From NCBI GenBank assembly GCA_002426015.1, contig DINS01000008.1:186001-250000 (forward strand): a stretch of DNA of 64,000 nucleotides, given 5' to 3'. Under the pieces are notes generated by a model that was given only the letters and a program-made list of their open reading frames with translations, did no database searches and had not been told where the DNA came from. How positions within the stretch are numbered: position 1 is the first letter of the stretch; each line of letters opens with the position of its first letter. Both the position numbers and the translations under genes were made by a program. The DNA comes from Flavobacteriaceae bacterium UBA5534. Lineage in GTDB: Bacteria; Bacteroidota; Bacteroidia; Flavobacteriales; Flavobacteriaceae. Below, piece by piece: positions 8,910 through 17,706 of this stretch.

Positions 8910-8916
8910 AACTATA

Positions 8917-10092
8917 TTAATCTCTTCTATATTTTTTCGTAATCTCAAACACGTGCTCCAAAATATCCTTATCAGCTTTAGTCAATTCAATATTGCGACG
9001 TGACATCACAACTTCGGCAACCTCAAAAGCCTTATTTGTTAGATACGTTGTAAAGCCTCCATTTCCTCCCCAACTAAAACTAGGCACAAAATTTCTAGGA
9101 AAACCACTACCAAATATATTGGCACTTACACCAACAACTGTTCCAGTATTAAACATGGTGTTGATTCCGCATTTACTATGATCTCCCATCATTAATCCAC
9201 AAAATTGCAAACCTGTTCTGGCAAAACTTTCAGAATTATAATCCCAAAGTCTTACTTCGGCATAGTTATTTTTTAAGTTAGAATTATTGGTGTCTGCACC
9301 AAGGTTACACCATTCGCCAAGAACTGAATTACCAAGAAAACCATCATGGCCTTTGTTAGAATATCCAAAAAGCACAGAGTTATTTACCTCTCCTCCTACT
9401 TTACTATGTGGCCCTATGGTTGTCGGTCCATAAATTTTGGCCCCAAGTTTTACGGTAGCGTGCTCACATAATGCAAAAGGACCTCTAATGATGCTGCCTT
9501 CCATTATTTCGGCATCTTTACCAATATAGATTGGTCCTGTACTAGCATTTAACGTCGTAAACTGCAACGTAGCTCCTTCTTCAATAAATATATTTTGAGA
9601 TGCAATGACATTATTATTCGAAGGGATTGGCTGCGATTGTCTTCCGTGGGTCAATAATTCAAAATCCTCTTCGATGGCAATTCCGTTTTTACTGAAAATG
9701 TCCCAAGTATGCTCAATCTTAATAACCTCATCAACAAACTCAATCGCTTCAAAAGTTGCAAAATCAATATCGTCTTGTGCGTCTTTAGTAAAAAAGGCTA
9801 TGACATCTTCACCTTTAAAAATGGCTTGGTTTTCTTCAAGGTTTTTTATCATTTCCACCAATTCGCTATTGGGCAAATATGATGCATTGATCATCACATT
9901 CTCTTCCATTTCCACCATAGGATATTTGTCAGATAAATATTCTTCAGTTATGGTCGTAGTGGTATACCCCAAAAACATTTCCCATTTTTCACGTATGGTC
10001 AAGATGCCAACTCTTATGTCGGCCACTGGTCTTGTAAAGGTAAAAGGCAAAAGGTTATTTCGTGAAGGTCCATCGAATAATATGTAGTTCAT
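8917..10092 (-). CDS. GlmU-family sugar nucleotidyltransferase with left-handed beta-helix
   Basis: About 391 residues from the ATG at 10092 (M-N-Y-I-L-F-D-G-P), a start typical of the Bacteroidota 'GlmU family protein'. The upstream extension to 10158 has no family character. The N-terminal half is a diverged nucleotidyltransferase domain (R-N-N-L-L-P-F-T-F-T-R-P-V-A-D-I-R). The second half is a hexapeptide left-handed beta-helix (about 195-350) with G-P-I-Y-I-G-K-D-A-E-I-M-E-G-S and similar coils. By family it would form a nucleotide sugar or acylate a sugar phosphate for cell-wall or glycan synthesis; the real substrate is not known. First gene of a three-gene leftward operon. Confidence 0.8.
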   Translation of the reverse strand: MNYILFDGPSRNNLLPFTFTRPVADIRVGILTIREKWEMFLGYTTTTITEEYLSDKYPMVEMEENVMINASYLPNSELVEMIKNLEENQAIFKGEDVIAFFTKDAQDDIDFATFEAIEFVDEVIKIEHTWDIFSKNGIAIEEDFELLTHGRQSQPIPSNNNVIASQNIFIEEGATLQFTTLNASTGPIYIGKDAEIMEGSIIRGPFALCEHATVKLGAKIYGPTTIGPHSKVGGEVNNSVLFGYSNKGHDGFLGNSVLGEWCNLGADTNNSNLKNNYAEVRLWDYNSESFARTGLQFCGLMMGDHSKCGINTMFNTGTVVGVSANIFGSGFPRNFVPSFSWGGNGGFTTYLTNKAFEVAEVVMSRRNIELTKADKDILEHVFEITKKYRRD

Positions 10093-10194
10093 CTTCTTCA
10101 GTTTTGAGTTAATAATTATGAGAATAAAAAACGAAAAACATTCGTGTATTCGTGGCAAAAAATCTCAATCCAAAAATAGACTAATTATAGAAAA

Positions 10195-10228
10195 CAAAAA
10201 AGCCTTCGAGATAATTCTGAAGGCTTTA
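10195..10228 (-). terminator. Terminator of the L31 gene
   Basis: AGCCTTC (10201-10207) pairs with GAAGGCT (10219-10225) across an 11-base loop. Read leftward it ends in a T run, so it terminates the L31 transcript. Confidence 0.8.
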
Positions 10229-10249
10229 CACATTATTTTATTGCTAAAT

Positions 10250-10501
10250 TTATTTTTTGAATTGAGCGTATTTGTTTTTGAACTTGTCAATACGACCAGC
10301 CGTATCTACTAATTTAGATTTACCTGTGTAGTAAGGATGAGATGTTCTAGAAATCTCCATTTTCACAAGTGGATACTCAACACCATCAACTTCTAACGTT
10401 TCGTTTGTATCTGCTGTAGATTTTGTTAAAAACACATCTTCGTTAGACATATCTTTAAATGCTACAAGTCTATAATTTTCTGGATGTATACCTTTTTTCA
10501 T
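10250..10501 (-). CDS. rpmE2: 50S ribosomal protein L31, type B
   Basis: 83 residues. M-K-K-G-I-H-P-E-N-Y-R at the start, and S-H-P-Y-Y-T-G-K near the middle, are diagnostic. It has none of the four zinc-binding cysteines of the C+ form, so it is the zinc-free B (C-) paralogue, the usual L31 of Flavobacteria. It sits in the large subunit near the intersubunit bridge. Single gene with its own promoter and terminator. Confidence 0.95.
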   Translation of the reverse strand: MKKGIHPENYRLVAFKDMSNEDVFLTKSTADTNETLEVDGVEYPLVKMEISRTSHPYYTGKSKLVDTAGRIDKFKNKYAQFKK

Positions 10502-10538
10502 CTCTATTTACTTTAAATCATTTCATTTTTTGGAAGTG

Positions 10539-10568
10539 CAAATTTAGGTATTTTTTACAAATCTACAA
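10539..10568 (-). promoter_or_regulatory. Promoter of the L31 gene
   Basis: On the minus strand: TTG (10568-10566), 19-base spacer, TAAATTTG (10546-10539). A textbook Bacteroidota promoter, about 38 bases upstream of the start codon. Confidence 0.75.
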
Positions 10569-10694
10569 TACTTTTGGTTTTATTTTTTTCAGTTTAATTG
10601 AATAATGTGTGATTATATTTTTTTGATAAAGAAAAAAATGAGTTTCTTTATAGTAAGATTACCTTTTTCGTGAGAATAAATTGTAACGTTTTGG

Positions 10695-10702
10695 TATCTT
10701 TG
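10695..10702 (+). promoter_or_regulatory. -7 promoter element of the DUF4199 gene
   Basis: TATCTTTG matches TAnnTTTG and lies 39 bases before the ATG at 10741. The -33 TTG is not exact. Confidence 0.5.
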
Positions 10703-10740
10703 TTTACTAACTAACATATAAACTAATTAAACCAATTATT

Positions 10741-11265
10741 ATGGAAACACAAAAACCAGCTGCTGGAAAATTTTCAATGAATTATGGAATCATTTTAGGA
10801 GTTATAATGATTTTGATTTCAGTTGTCACTTATGTAACAGGAATGACTCTAGAAGGTGTCCAATGGCCACAATATTTATACTACATTATTTTTCCTGTTG
10901 TTATTTTTTATGCAATTAGTCAGTATAAAAAACAGAATGCTAATTTATTAAGTTTGGGTGATGCCATCAAAATTGGAGTTATTATAGCTGCAATTAGTGC
11001 CATCGTTTATGTAATATATGGGTTCATTTTTAACTATATCATCGACCCAGAATTTATGGGGCAAATGAAAGATGTGGTTAGAGACAAAATGCTTGAAAAC
11101 CCTAATATGACTCCAGAAATGGTTGACCAACAAATGGTTTGGGTCGAAAAATTCATGAGCCCTGTATTTGGTTCAGCTTTTTGGATTGGAGGCAGTATGT
11201 TTTTTGGATTACTTTGGTCACTGATAGCAGGTTTGGTCATGAAAAAAGATGATAACCACGGATAA
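10741..11265 (+). CDS. DUF4199 membrane protein
   Basis: 174 residues with four predicted transmembrane helices (about 17-38, 46-62, 77-98, 143-166). The start G-K-F-S-M-N-Y-G-I-I-L-G and the S-L-G-D-A-I-K-I-G block are typical of DUF4199, a Bacteroidota-restricted family often found beside glycosyltransferase 2 genes, as here (32 bases upstream of one). The loop with D-K-M-L-E-N-P-N-M-T-P-E-M is on one face of the membrane. Function unknown. Confidence 0.85.
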   Translation: METQKPAAGKFSMNYGIILGVIMILISVVTYVTGMTLEGVQWPQYLYYIIFPVVIFYAISQYKKQNANLLSLGDAIKIGVIIAAISAIVYVIYGFIFNYIIDPEFMGQMKDVVRDKMLENPNMTPEMVDQQMVWVEKFMSPVFGSAFWIGGSMFFGLLWSLIAGLVMKKDDNHG

Positions 11266-11297
11266 TATCTTAAATTTGAAAAAAAATAATCAAATTA

Positions 11298-12245
11298 ATG
11301 AACATATCAGTAGTCATACCACTACTTAACGAACAAGAGTCGCTTACAGAATTACACGATTGGATTGCAAAAGTTATGCAATCCAATCGTTTTTCGTATG
11401 AAATCATTTTTATTGATGATGGAAGTACTGACGGTTCTTGGCAAACAATAGAGCAATTATCGCAAAAAGACGATAATGTCAAAGGCATTCGGTTTTTAAA
11501 GAATTTTGGAAAGTCGCAAGCCCTTCATGCAGGTTTTGAAAAAGCCCAAGGCAATGTTGTCATCACCATGGATGCCGACCTGCAAGACAATCCTGAAGAA
11601 ATACCAGAACTTTATAACATGATTGTCAATGACAAATATGACCTGGTATCTGGCTGGAAGAAAAAACGCTACGACTCAGTATTATCCAAAAACATGCCGT
11701 CAAAGCTGTTCAATTGGGCAGCAAGACGAACCTCTGGTGTTAAGCTCCATGATTTTAATTGTGGTCTCAAAGCCTACCACCATAATGTAATTAAAAATAT
11801 TGATGTCAATGGCGAAATGCATAGGTATATCCCTGTTTTGGCAAAAAACGCTGGTTTTTCTAATATAACAGAAAAAGTCGTATTGCACCAAGCACGCAAG
11901 TATGGTACCACAAAGTTTGGCATGGAACGATTTATCAATGGCTTTTTAGACCTTGTAACCATTTGGTTTATTTCTCGATTTGGGAGACGACCAATGCATC
12001 TTTTTGGAGCTTTGGGAGTTATTATGTTTATAATCGGTTTTGGGTTTACACTCTATCTTGGTATTGACAAACTCTTTTTTAATACCACTGGACGACTCAT
12101 TACCGAGCGACCTCAGTTCTACATTGCTTTAGCTACTATGATTATTGGTACGCAGTTTTTCATCGCTGGCTTTTTGGGCGAAATTATTTTGAGAACCAAA
12201 GAAGATAAAAAACGTTATTTGGTTAAAAGTGAGTTGAATTTATAA
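11298..12245 (+). CDS. Glycosyltransferase family 2, undecaprenyl/dolichyl-phosphate sugar transferase type
   Basis: 315 residues. The GT-A domain (1-225) has D-D-G-S-T-D-G-S-W (40-48) and the metal-binding D92-A-D94 followed by L-Q-D-N-P-E, then R-K-Y-G-T-T-K-F-G. Two transmembrane helices follow (about 237-258 and 275-300). This is the architecture of DPM1/GtrB enzymes that move a sugar from a nucleotide donor to undecaprenyl phosphate on the inner leaflet. It follows DUF4199 after 32 bases. The sugar is not deducible. Confidence 0.88.
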   Translation: MNISVVIPLLNEQESLTELHDWIAKVMQSNRFSYEIIFIDDGSTDGSWQTIEQLSQKDDNVKGIRFLKNFGKSQALHAGFEKAQGNVVITMDADLQDNPEEIPELYNMIVNDKYDLVSGWKKKRYDSVLSKNMPSKLFNWAARRTSGVKLHDFNCGLKAYHHNVIKNIDVNGEMHRYIPVLAKNAGFSNITEKVVLHQARKYGTTKFGMERFINGFLDLVTIWFISRFGRRPMHLFGALGVIMFIIGFGFTLYLGIDKLFFNTTGRLITERPQFYIALATMIIGTQFFIAGFLGEIILRTKEDKKRYLVKSELNL

Positions 12246-12296
12246 CATTCAGCATCAAATTAACTCACTATTACCTTTAACATTTATCAGATTGCT

Positions 12297-12304
12297 TATT
12301 TTTG
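12297..12304 (+). promoter_or_regulatory. -7 promoter element of the phosphohexomutase gene
   Basis: TATTTTTG matches TAnnTTTG, 22 bases before the ATG at 12326. No exact -33 TTG. Confidence 0.5.
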
Positions 12305-12325
12305 TATTCTAAATGATGACTTCTT

Positions 12326-14056
12326 ATGATTTATATTGATCCTAAAATTTTAGAACGTATCAACAGTTGGTTAACACCAACATTTGATAAAGACACGCAG
12401 CAAACCATAAAAGATAGTATTGCGCTACATCCAAAGGAAATTCAGGAGAGTTTTTATCAGGATTTAGATTTTGGAACTGGTGGCATGCGAGGTATCATGG
12501 GAGTTGGCACCAACCGAATCAATAAATACACCCTTGGTAAAAACACACAGGGATTGAGCAATTATATGCACAAAGTATTCCCAAACCAAGCCTTAAAAGT
12601 TGCCATTGCTTACGATTGCAGGCACAACAGCAAAAGCTTGGCCAAAGTGGTTGCTGATGTATTCTCTGCTAATGGAATTACTGTTTATTTATTCGAAGAT
12701 TTACGTCCAACACCCGAATTATCATTTGCAGTAAAACACTTGGGATGTCAATGTGGTATTGTATTAACAGCTTCCCACAATCCGCCAGAATATAACGGTT
12801 ACAAAGTATATTGGGAAGATGGAGGCCAGTTGGTACCACCTCAAGATGGCGACATCATAAATGAAATCAATCGTTTAGACTATTCTGAAATAAAATTTGA
12901 AGCTAACGACAATTTAATTAAAACAATCGGTAAAGATGTGGATGATGTGTTTATCAATGCATCTGTTAAAAATGGAAGTTTTAATACTCCACAAGAAGCA
13001 AAAGACAATCTAACGGTTGTTTTTACGTCACTACATGGCACTTCTATAACTACAGTTCCAGAAACGTTGAAACGCGCAGGCTATAAAAATGTGCATATTG
13101 TTGAAGAGCAACGTATCCCAAATGGCGATTTCCCCACTGTAAAATCACCAAATCCTGAAGAGCCTGAAGCACTAAAAATGGCTTTAGAACTCGCTGATAA
13201 AGTAAATGCTGATATCGTTATTGGAACAGATCCAGATTGCGATCGGCTTGGAGTCGCAGTGAGAAATTTAGAAGGGAAAATGGTATTGCTCAACGGCAAC
13301 CAAACCATGGTAATGATGACCGCTTTCCTGCTAAAACAATGGAAAAAGCAAGATAAAATAAAAGGTGAAGAATTTATTGGGTCAACGATTGTATCGACGC
13401 CAATGATGGCAGCACTTGCAAAAAACTATAACGTTGAATATAAAGAAGGCTTGACTGGTTTTAAATGGATTGCCAAAATGATCAAGGATTTTCCTCAACT
13501 CAATTTTATTGGTGGTGGCGAAGAAAGTTTTGGTTTTATGGTTGGTGATTTTGTGCGTGATAAAGATGCTGTGACTTCGACCCTTTTGGCAATTGAAATT
13601 GCTGCACAGGCAAAAGCCAATGACAGTTCATTTTATAAAGATCTGATTCAACTATATGCCGATAACGGATTTTATAAAGAACGCCTTATATCAATGACCA
13701 AAAAAGGCATTGAAGGTGCACAAGAAATAAAGCAAATGATGGTTGATGCTCGCGAAAACCCTTTAAAAACGGTTAACGGCTCTAAAGTTGTTCGTATTGA
13801 AGATTACCAATTATCGAAAGCAAAAAATTTTATAACAAATACAGAGGAAACCATCGACATTCCTAAATCGAACGTATTGATCTATTATACTGAAGATGGA
13901 AGCAAGATTGCTCTGCGACCTAGCGGAACAGAACCAAAAATCAAATTTTATATGAGTGTCAATACAAAGCTAGACAATGTGTCAGCGTTTGCGGCTACGG
14001 AACAACAATTGGAAGATAAACTTGATGCAATCGTAAAAGACATGAACCTAAGTTAA
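12326..14056 (+). CDS. Phospho-sugar mutase (phosphoglucomutase/phosphomannomutase)
   Basis: 576 residues, the long alpha-D-phosphohexomutase form. The phosphoserine loop is T-A-S-H-N-P-P (Ser150). The Mg-binding loop is D-P-D-C-D-R (302-307). The sugar-binding loop is G-G-G-E-E-S-F-G and the phosphate-binding loop R-P-S-G-T-E-P-K is near the end. It interconverts hexose 1- and 6-phosphates, feeding glycan synthesis, which fits the glycosyltransferase upstream. The ABC exporter gene starts on the last base of its stop codon, so the two are translationally coupled. PGM versus PMM specificity cannot be told from sequence. Confidence 0.92.
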   Translation: MIYIDPKILERINSWLTPTFDKDTQQTIKDSIALHPKEIQESFYQDLDFGTGGMRGIMGVGTNRINKYTLGKNTQGLSNYMHKVFPNQALKVAIAYDCRHNSKSLAKVVADVFSANGITVYLFEDLRPTPELSFAVKHLGCQCGIVLTASHNPPEYNGYKVYWEDGGQLVPPQDGDIINEINRLDYSEIKFEANDNLIKTIGKDVDDVFINASVKNGSFNTPQEAKDNLTVVFTSLHGTSITTVPETLKRAGYKNVHIVEEQRIPNGDFPTVKSPNPEEPEALKMALELADKVNADIVIGTDPDCDRLGVAVRNLEGKMVLLNGNQTMVMMTAFLLKQWKKQDKIKGEEFIGSTIVSTPMMAALAKNYNVEYKEGLTGFKWIAKMIKDFPQLNFIGGGEESFGFMVGDFVRDKDAVTSTLLAIEIAAQAKANDSSFYKDLIQLYADNGFYKERLISMTKKGIEGAQEIKQMMVDARENPLKTVNGSKVVRIEDYQLSKAKNFITNTEETIDIPKSNVLIYYTEDGSKIALRPSGTEPKIKFYMSVNTKLDNVSAFAATEQQLEDKLDAIVKDMNLS

Positions 14057-15885
14057 TGGATAACAATCTAAAGAAATTAATTCCTTTCACAAAACCATAT
14101 AAATCACATATTATATGGAATATTATTTACAATATCTTGTACGCTTTATTCAGTACACTGTCGCTTATTACTATTTATCCATTATTGGAAGTCTTGTTTA
14201 AAGAAAATGAGCAAATTCTTGTAAAACCAATCTATACAAACATTTATGACATAGGAGATTACTTAAAGGACAGCTTGTTCTATTACATGTCCAATTTGAA
14301 CGAAGCCTATGGTCCACATTATTCTTTGTTATTGACCGTAGGGTTGGTCATTTTCACATTTTTACTCAAAAATCTTTTTAATTATTTGGCATCATTTCAC
14401 ATCATGCATTTAAAAAATGGTGTACTGCGCGATTTAAGAAAAACGATGTATGAAAAAATCATCTCATTGCCAATCCCTTATTATTCAGAAAAACGAAAAG
14501 GCGATGTCATGGCTCGTATGCTTGGCGATGTCAATGAAGTACAGAATTCCTTTTTTTCCATTTTAGAGCTTATAGTCAAAGAACCCCTTACCATCTTATT
14601 TGCCATCATAGCAATGTTTAACATCAGTCTAAAACTGACACTATTTGTTTTTATATTCATTCCTATTTCTGGTTTTATCATTTCGAGAATTGGAAAAACC
14701 CTAAAAGCCAAATCGATAAAATCGCAAGAAGAACGAGGTTATTTTATTTCATTGGTTGAAGAGAGCCTTTCTGGGCTAAAAGTGGTAAAAAGCTACAATG
14801 CCGAGTCTAGTTTTAAATCAAAATTCAATAATTCCATCAATAGATTATTAAAATTATCCAATAGCATAGGCAACAAAAACAATTTAGCTTCACCTTTAAG
14901 TGAATTTATGGGAATCGTCACCATTGCCATATTGCTATGGTATGGAGGAAATTTGGTATTGGTTGATAAAACACTCGATGGCTCGTTGTTTCTGGTATAT
15001 ATGGTGTTGGCCTATAACATACTAACTCCTGCAAAAGCGATATCAAAAGCATCATATGCTGTAAAAACAGGGCTGGCAGCTGCCGAACGCGTGTTTGAAG
15101 TCATTGAACAAGAAGACAGCATCCCAACAAAAGAAAATGCGATAATGAAAACTGATTTTACGGATGCCATTTCAATTCAGAATGTTAACTTTAGATATCA
15201 GGACGAAAATGTGCTTAAAAACTTTTCAATAGTTGTCCCTAAAGGTAAAACCATAGCACTTGTTGGACAATCTGGAAGTGGAAAAAGTACTATAGCTAAT
15301 CTTTTAACACGTTTTTACGATGTCAATGAAGGCCGTATTGCCATTGATGGTGTTGATATAAAAGACATGGACATTCATTCACTTCGCAATTTAATGGGAT
15401 TGGTCACTCAAGATTCAATATTATTCAACGATTCCATAAAAAATAATTTACTCATCGGAAAAGAAACTGCAAACGACGACGACATCATTGAAGCTCTTAA
15501 AATTGCTAATGCTTGGGAATTTGTCAAAGATTTACCTAACGGCATTGATACCAATATTGGCGATGCTGGAGGCAAACTTTCTGGTGGCCAAAAGCAACGC
15601 TTGAGCATTGCGCGTGCAGTACTTAAAAATCCTCCTATTATGATCTTGGACGAAGCTACTTCTGCACTTGATACTGAAAGCGAGCGTTTGGTACAAATGG
15701 CATTAGAGAACATGATGAAGAACAGAACATCTGTTGTTATTGCACATCGCCTATCTACGATTCAAAATGCCGATGAAATCATCGTAATGCAAAAAGGTGA
15801 AATTGCTGAACAAGGTACTCACAATGAATTGATGGCAAAAAACGGTATCTATAAAAAGTTGGTAGAAATGCAGAGCTTTGAATAA
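14056..15885 (+). CDS. ABC exporter, fused permease-ATPase (MsbA-like)
   Basis: 609 residues. Six transmembrane helices lie in the first about 330 residues, then the nucleotide-binding domain: Walker A G-Q-S-G-S-G-K-S-T (404-412), the Q-loop T-Q-D-S-I-L-F-N, signature L-S-G-G-Q-K-Q-R, Walker B M-I-L-D-E-A-T-S-A-L-D and H-loop A-H-R-L-S-T. It works as a homodimer. By family it may flip lipid A or another lipid-linked glycan; a drug exporter role is also possible. Coupled by a one-base overlap to the phosphohexomutase gene and followed by a terminator. Confidence 0.9.
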   Translation: MDNNLKKLIPFTKPYKSHIIWNIIYNILYALFSTLSLITIYPLLEVLFKENEQILVKPIYTNIYDIGDYLKDSLFYYMSNLNEAYGPHYSLLLTVGLVIFTFLLKNLFNYLASFHIMHLKNGVLRDLRKTMYEKIISLPIPYYSEKRKGDVMARMLGDVNEVQNSFFSILELIVKEPLTILFAIIAMFNISLKLTLFVFIFIPISGFIISRIGKTLKAKSIKSQEERGYFISLVEESLSGLKVVKSYNAESSFKSKFNNSINRLLKLSNSIGNKNNLASPLSEFMGIVTIAILLWYGGNLVLVDKTLDGSLFLVYMVLAYNILTPAKAISKASYAVKTGLAAAERVFEVIEQEDSIPTKENAIMKTDFTDAISIQNVNFRYQDENVLKNFSIVVPKGKTIALVGQSGSGKSTIANLLTRFYDVNEGRIAIDGVDIKDMDIHSLRNLMGLVTQDSILFNDSIKNNLLIGKETANDDDIIEALKIANAWEFVKDLPNGIDTNIGDAGGKLSGGQKQRLSIARAVLKNPPIMILDEATSALDTESERLVQMALENMMKNRTSVVIAHRLSTIQNADEIIVMQKGEIAEQGTHNELMAKNGIYKKLVEMQSFE

Positions 15886-15910
15886 AAGCTACAGTTACTA
15901 TATATAATCC

Positions 15911-15944
15911 AAAAAGGATGCGACTTGAGTCGCATCCTTTTTTT
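15911..15944 (+). terminator. Rho-independent terminator
   Basis: AAAAAGGATGCGACT pairs with AGTCGCATCCTTTTT and continues into a T run. It closes the mutase-exporter unit. The remaining bases to 16173 are AT-rich; I see no further feature there. Confidence 0.88.
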
Positions 15945-16173
15945 CAATCACCAGATTTGGGGACACTGGTAATTTAGTAGGTTAGGGTGTGTAAACATAA
16001 AATATTTTCTTCGATAATACAAGAAAAAAATGCGTTTCAGCGAATTATTTTGCACTTTGTCGATGTTTATTTTTTTAATATATTGAATAACAACTATTTA
16101 ACTTTTTATTATTTTTTAAACAATTTTCATTAAACTTTTTATAACTTCATCAGTCTTATAAAAAAAACGTTTT

Positions 16174-16716
16174 GTGGGCAACGAACTTGAGTTAATAAAT
16201 CGACTAAAAACCGAACATACTAAAGAACAGGCTTTTAAAGAATTGTTGTCACTTTATAAAGAGCGACTTTATTGGCATGTTCGTCATATTGTGAAATCTC
16301 ATGATGACACCGATGATGTTTTGCAAAACACATTTATAAAAGTTTATAGAAACATTCAAACCTTTAAAGGTGATAGTAAGTTGTTTTCTTGGATGTATCG
16401 TATAGCTACAAACGAATCCATCACACATCTTAACAAGAATGCAAAGCGTCTTCAAATATCAAATGAAGAAGCACAGGGTTTAGCCATAAACAATTTAGAA
16501 TCGGACGTTTATTTTGAAGGCAATGAGATACAGCTTAAACTGCAACAAGCCATTGCCACATTGCCCCAAAAGCAACAATTGGTGTTTAATATGAAATACT
16601 TTGAAGAACTAAAATATGCTGACATGTCTGAAATTTTAGATACAAGCGAAGGCGCATTAAAAGCATCCTATCATATTGCCGTTAAAAAAATAGAAGCATA
16701 TTTAACCAAAGATTAA
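16174..16716 (+). CDS. ECF-type RNA polymerase sigma factor
   Basis: 180 residues starting with GTG at 16174; no in-frame ATG lies near. Region 2 runs about 15-95 with D-D-V-L-Q-N-T-F-I-K-V-Y-R and F-K-G-D-S-K-L-F-S-W-M-Y-R-I-A-T-N. Region 4 (about 120-175) has L-P-Q-K-Q-Q-L-V-F-N-M-K-Y-F-E and an HTH around E-I-L-D-T-S-E-G-A-L-K-A-S-Y-H. It would recruit RNA polymerase to an envelope or stress regulon. The next gene, 31 bases on, encodes a one-helix membrane protein that is a candidate anti-sigma factor. Confidence 0.92.
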   Translation: MGNELELINRLKTEHTKEQAFKELLSLYKERLYWHVRHIVKSHDDTDDVLQNTFIKVYRNIQTFKGDSKLFSWMYRIATNESITHLNKNAKRLQISNEEAQGLAINNLESDVYFEGNEIQLKLQQAIATLPQKQQLVFNMKYFEELKYADMSEILDTSEGALKASYHIAVKKIEAYLTKD

Positions 16717-16747
16717 ACCATTTGCCTTAATTTGAGTCAAATAATAG

Positions 16748-17257
16748 ATGAATAAGAATAATTTACATAACATTAAAACTGCTGGGTTTAAAACTCCAAA
16801 CGACTATTTTGAATCGTTAGATAAGCGTATCCTTTCAAAAATAGATGCACAACCTCATCTAGAAGCCATAAAATCATCTGGTTTTAATGCTCCTGAAGGA
16901 TATTTTGAAACATTTGACGGTCACTTGTTAGAAGCCTTAAAAAAAGAGCAGAACACAAAAGTGATTTCACTTTTTGGCTGGAAGAAAATTGCTTATATCT
17001 CGGGAGTTGCTGCCAGTATCTTATTGATGTTTCAGCTATTTATCAATAATTCTGATAGCGTAACTTTTGATGAATTAGAAACAGCATCTATAGAAAACTA
17101 TCTTTATCAGGAAGATTTGAGCATATATGATATCGCATCTTATTTGTCTGAAGATGATTTAACAAAAGACTCATTTATCGACAACAAATTATCAGAAGAA
17201 TCACTCGAAGATTATCTGTTAGAAAACACAACCATTGAGGACCTAATTATAGACTAA
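16748..17257 (+). CDS. Putative anti-sigma factor, single-pass membrane protein with an N-terminal duplication
   Basis: 169 residues. The cytoplasmic N-terminus holds two copies of a short motif: I-K-T-A-G-F-K-T-P-N-D-Y-F-E-S-L-D (10-26) and I-K-S-S-G-F-N-A-P-E-G-Y-F-E-T-F-D (40-56). One transmembrane helix lies at about 79-98. The periplasmic part is short, very acidic and rich in Leu/Asp/Glu (E-S-L-E-D-Y-L-L-E-N). Position directly after an ECF sigma gene suggests an anti-sigma role, but the zinc anti-sigma HxxxCxxC motif is absent. Its stop overlaps the start of the next gene by one base. Confidence 0.65.
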   Translation: MNKNNLHNIKTAGFKTPNDYFESLDKRILSKIDAQPHLEAIKSSGFNAPEGYFETFDGHLLEALKKEQNTKVISLFGWKKIAYISGVAASILLMFQLFINNSDSVTFDELETASIENYLYQEDLSIYDIASYLSEDDLTKDSFIDNKLSEESLEDYLLENTTIEDLIID

Positions 17258-17691
17258 TGAAAAAAATCATCCTATTGCTTTTGCTTATTGGCACTTTTAA
17301 TGCAACTGCACAAGAGTTTAAAAATAGAGAGCGAATAAAAGCTTTAAAAGTAGCTTTCATTACAGAAAGGCTTGAATTGACTTCAACCGAAGCCCAAAAA
17401 TTTTGGCCTATTTACAATACATTTGAAGACGATCACAACAAGTTTAGAAGACAGTCTTTTGAAAATCGCAAAAGTACTGACTTTGATAATTTGAGCGAAC
17501 AAGATGCTAAAGCTTTACTTGACACTATGATTTCTATCGAAAATCAAAAAAGTAAGCTTCGCGAAAAGTTTTTAAGTGATTTGATGAAAGTGCTCCCAGC
17601 AAAAAAAATCATACAATTAAAAGTAGCTGAAGATGAGTTCAATAAACGTATGCTCGAAGAAATGAAGAAACGACGAGGCAATAAAGACTGA
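17257..17691 (+). CDS. Small secreted helical protein, Spy/CpxP-like sensor
   Basis: 144 residues with a signal peptide (1-18, N-A-T-A before QEF). The mature part is almost wholly helical and charged, with L-T-S-T-E-A-Q-K-F-W-P-I-Y-N near 46-59. That phrase is common in small proteins encoded after ECF sigma/anti-sigma pairs in Flavobacteria and recalls LTxxQ motifs of Spy/CpxP chaperones. Likely periplasmic and part of the same regulatory unit as the sigma factor. Function inferred from context. Confidence 0.7.
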   Translation: MKKIILLLLLIGTFNATAQEFKNRERIKALKVAFITERLELTSTEAQKFWPIYNTFEDDHNKFRRQSFENRKSTDFDNLSEQDAKALLDTMISIENQKSKLREKFLSDLMKVLPAKKIIQLKVAEDEFNKRMLEEMKKRRGNKD

Positions 17692-17706
17692 TACTTTTTC
17701 TCTCAA

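Noticed and set aside
10093..10158. N-terminal extension of the GlmU-like protein
   Set aside because: The family starts at M-N-Y-I-L-F-D-G; the extension is not protein-like in composition.
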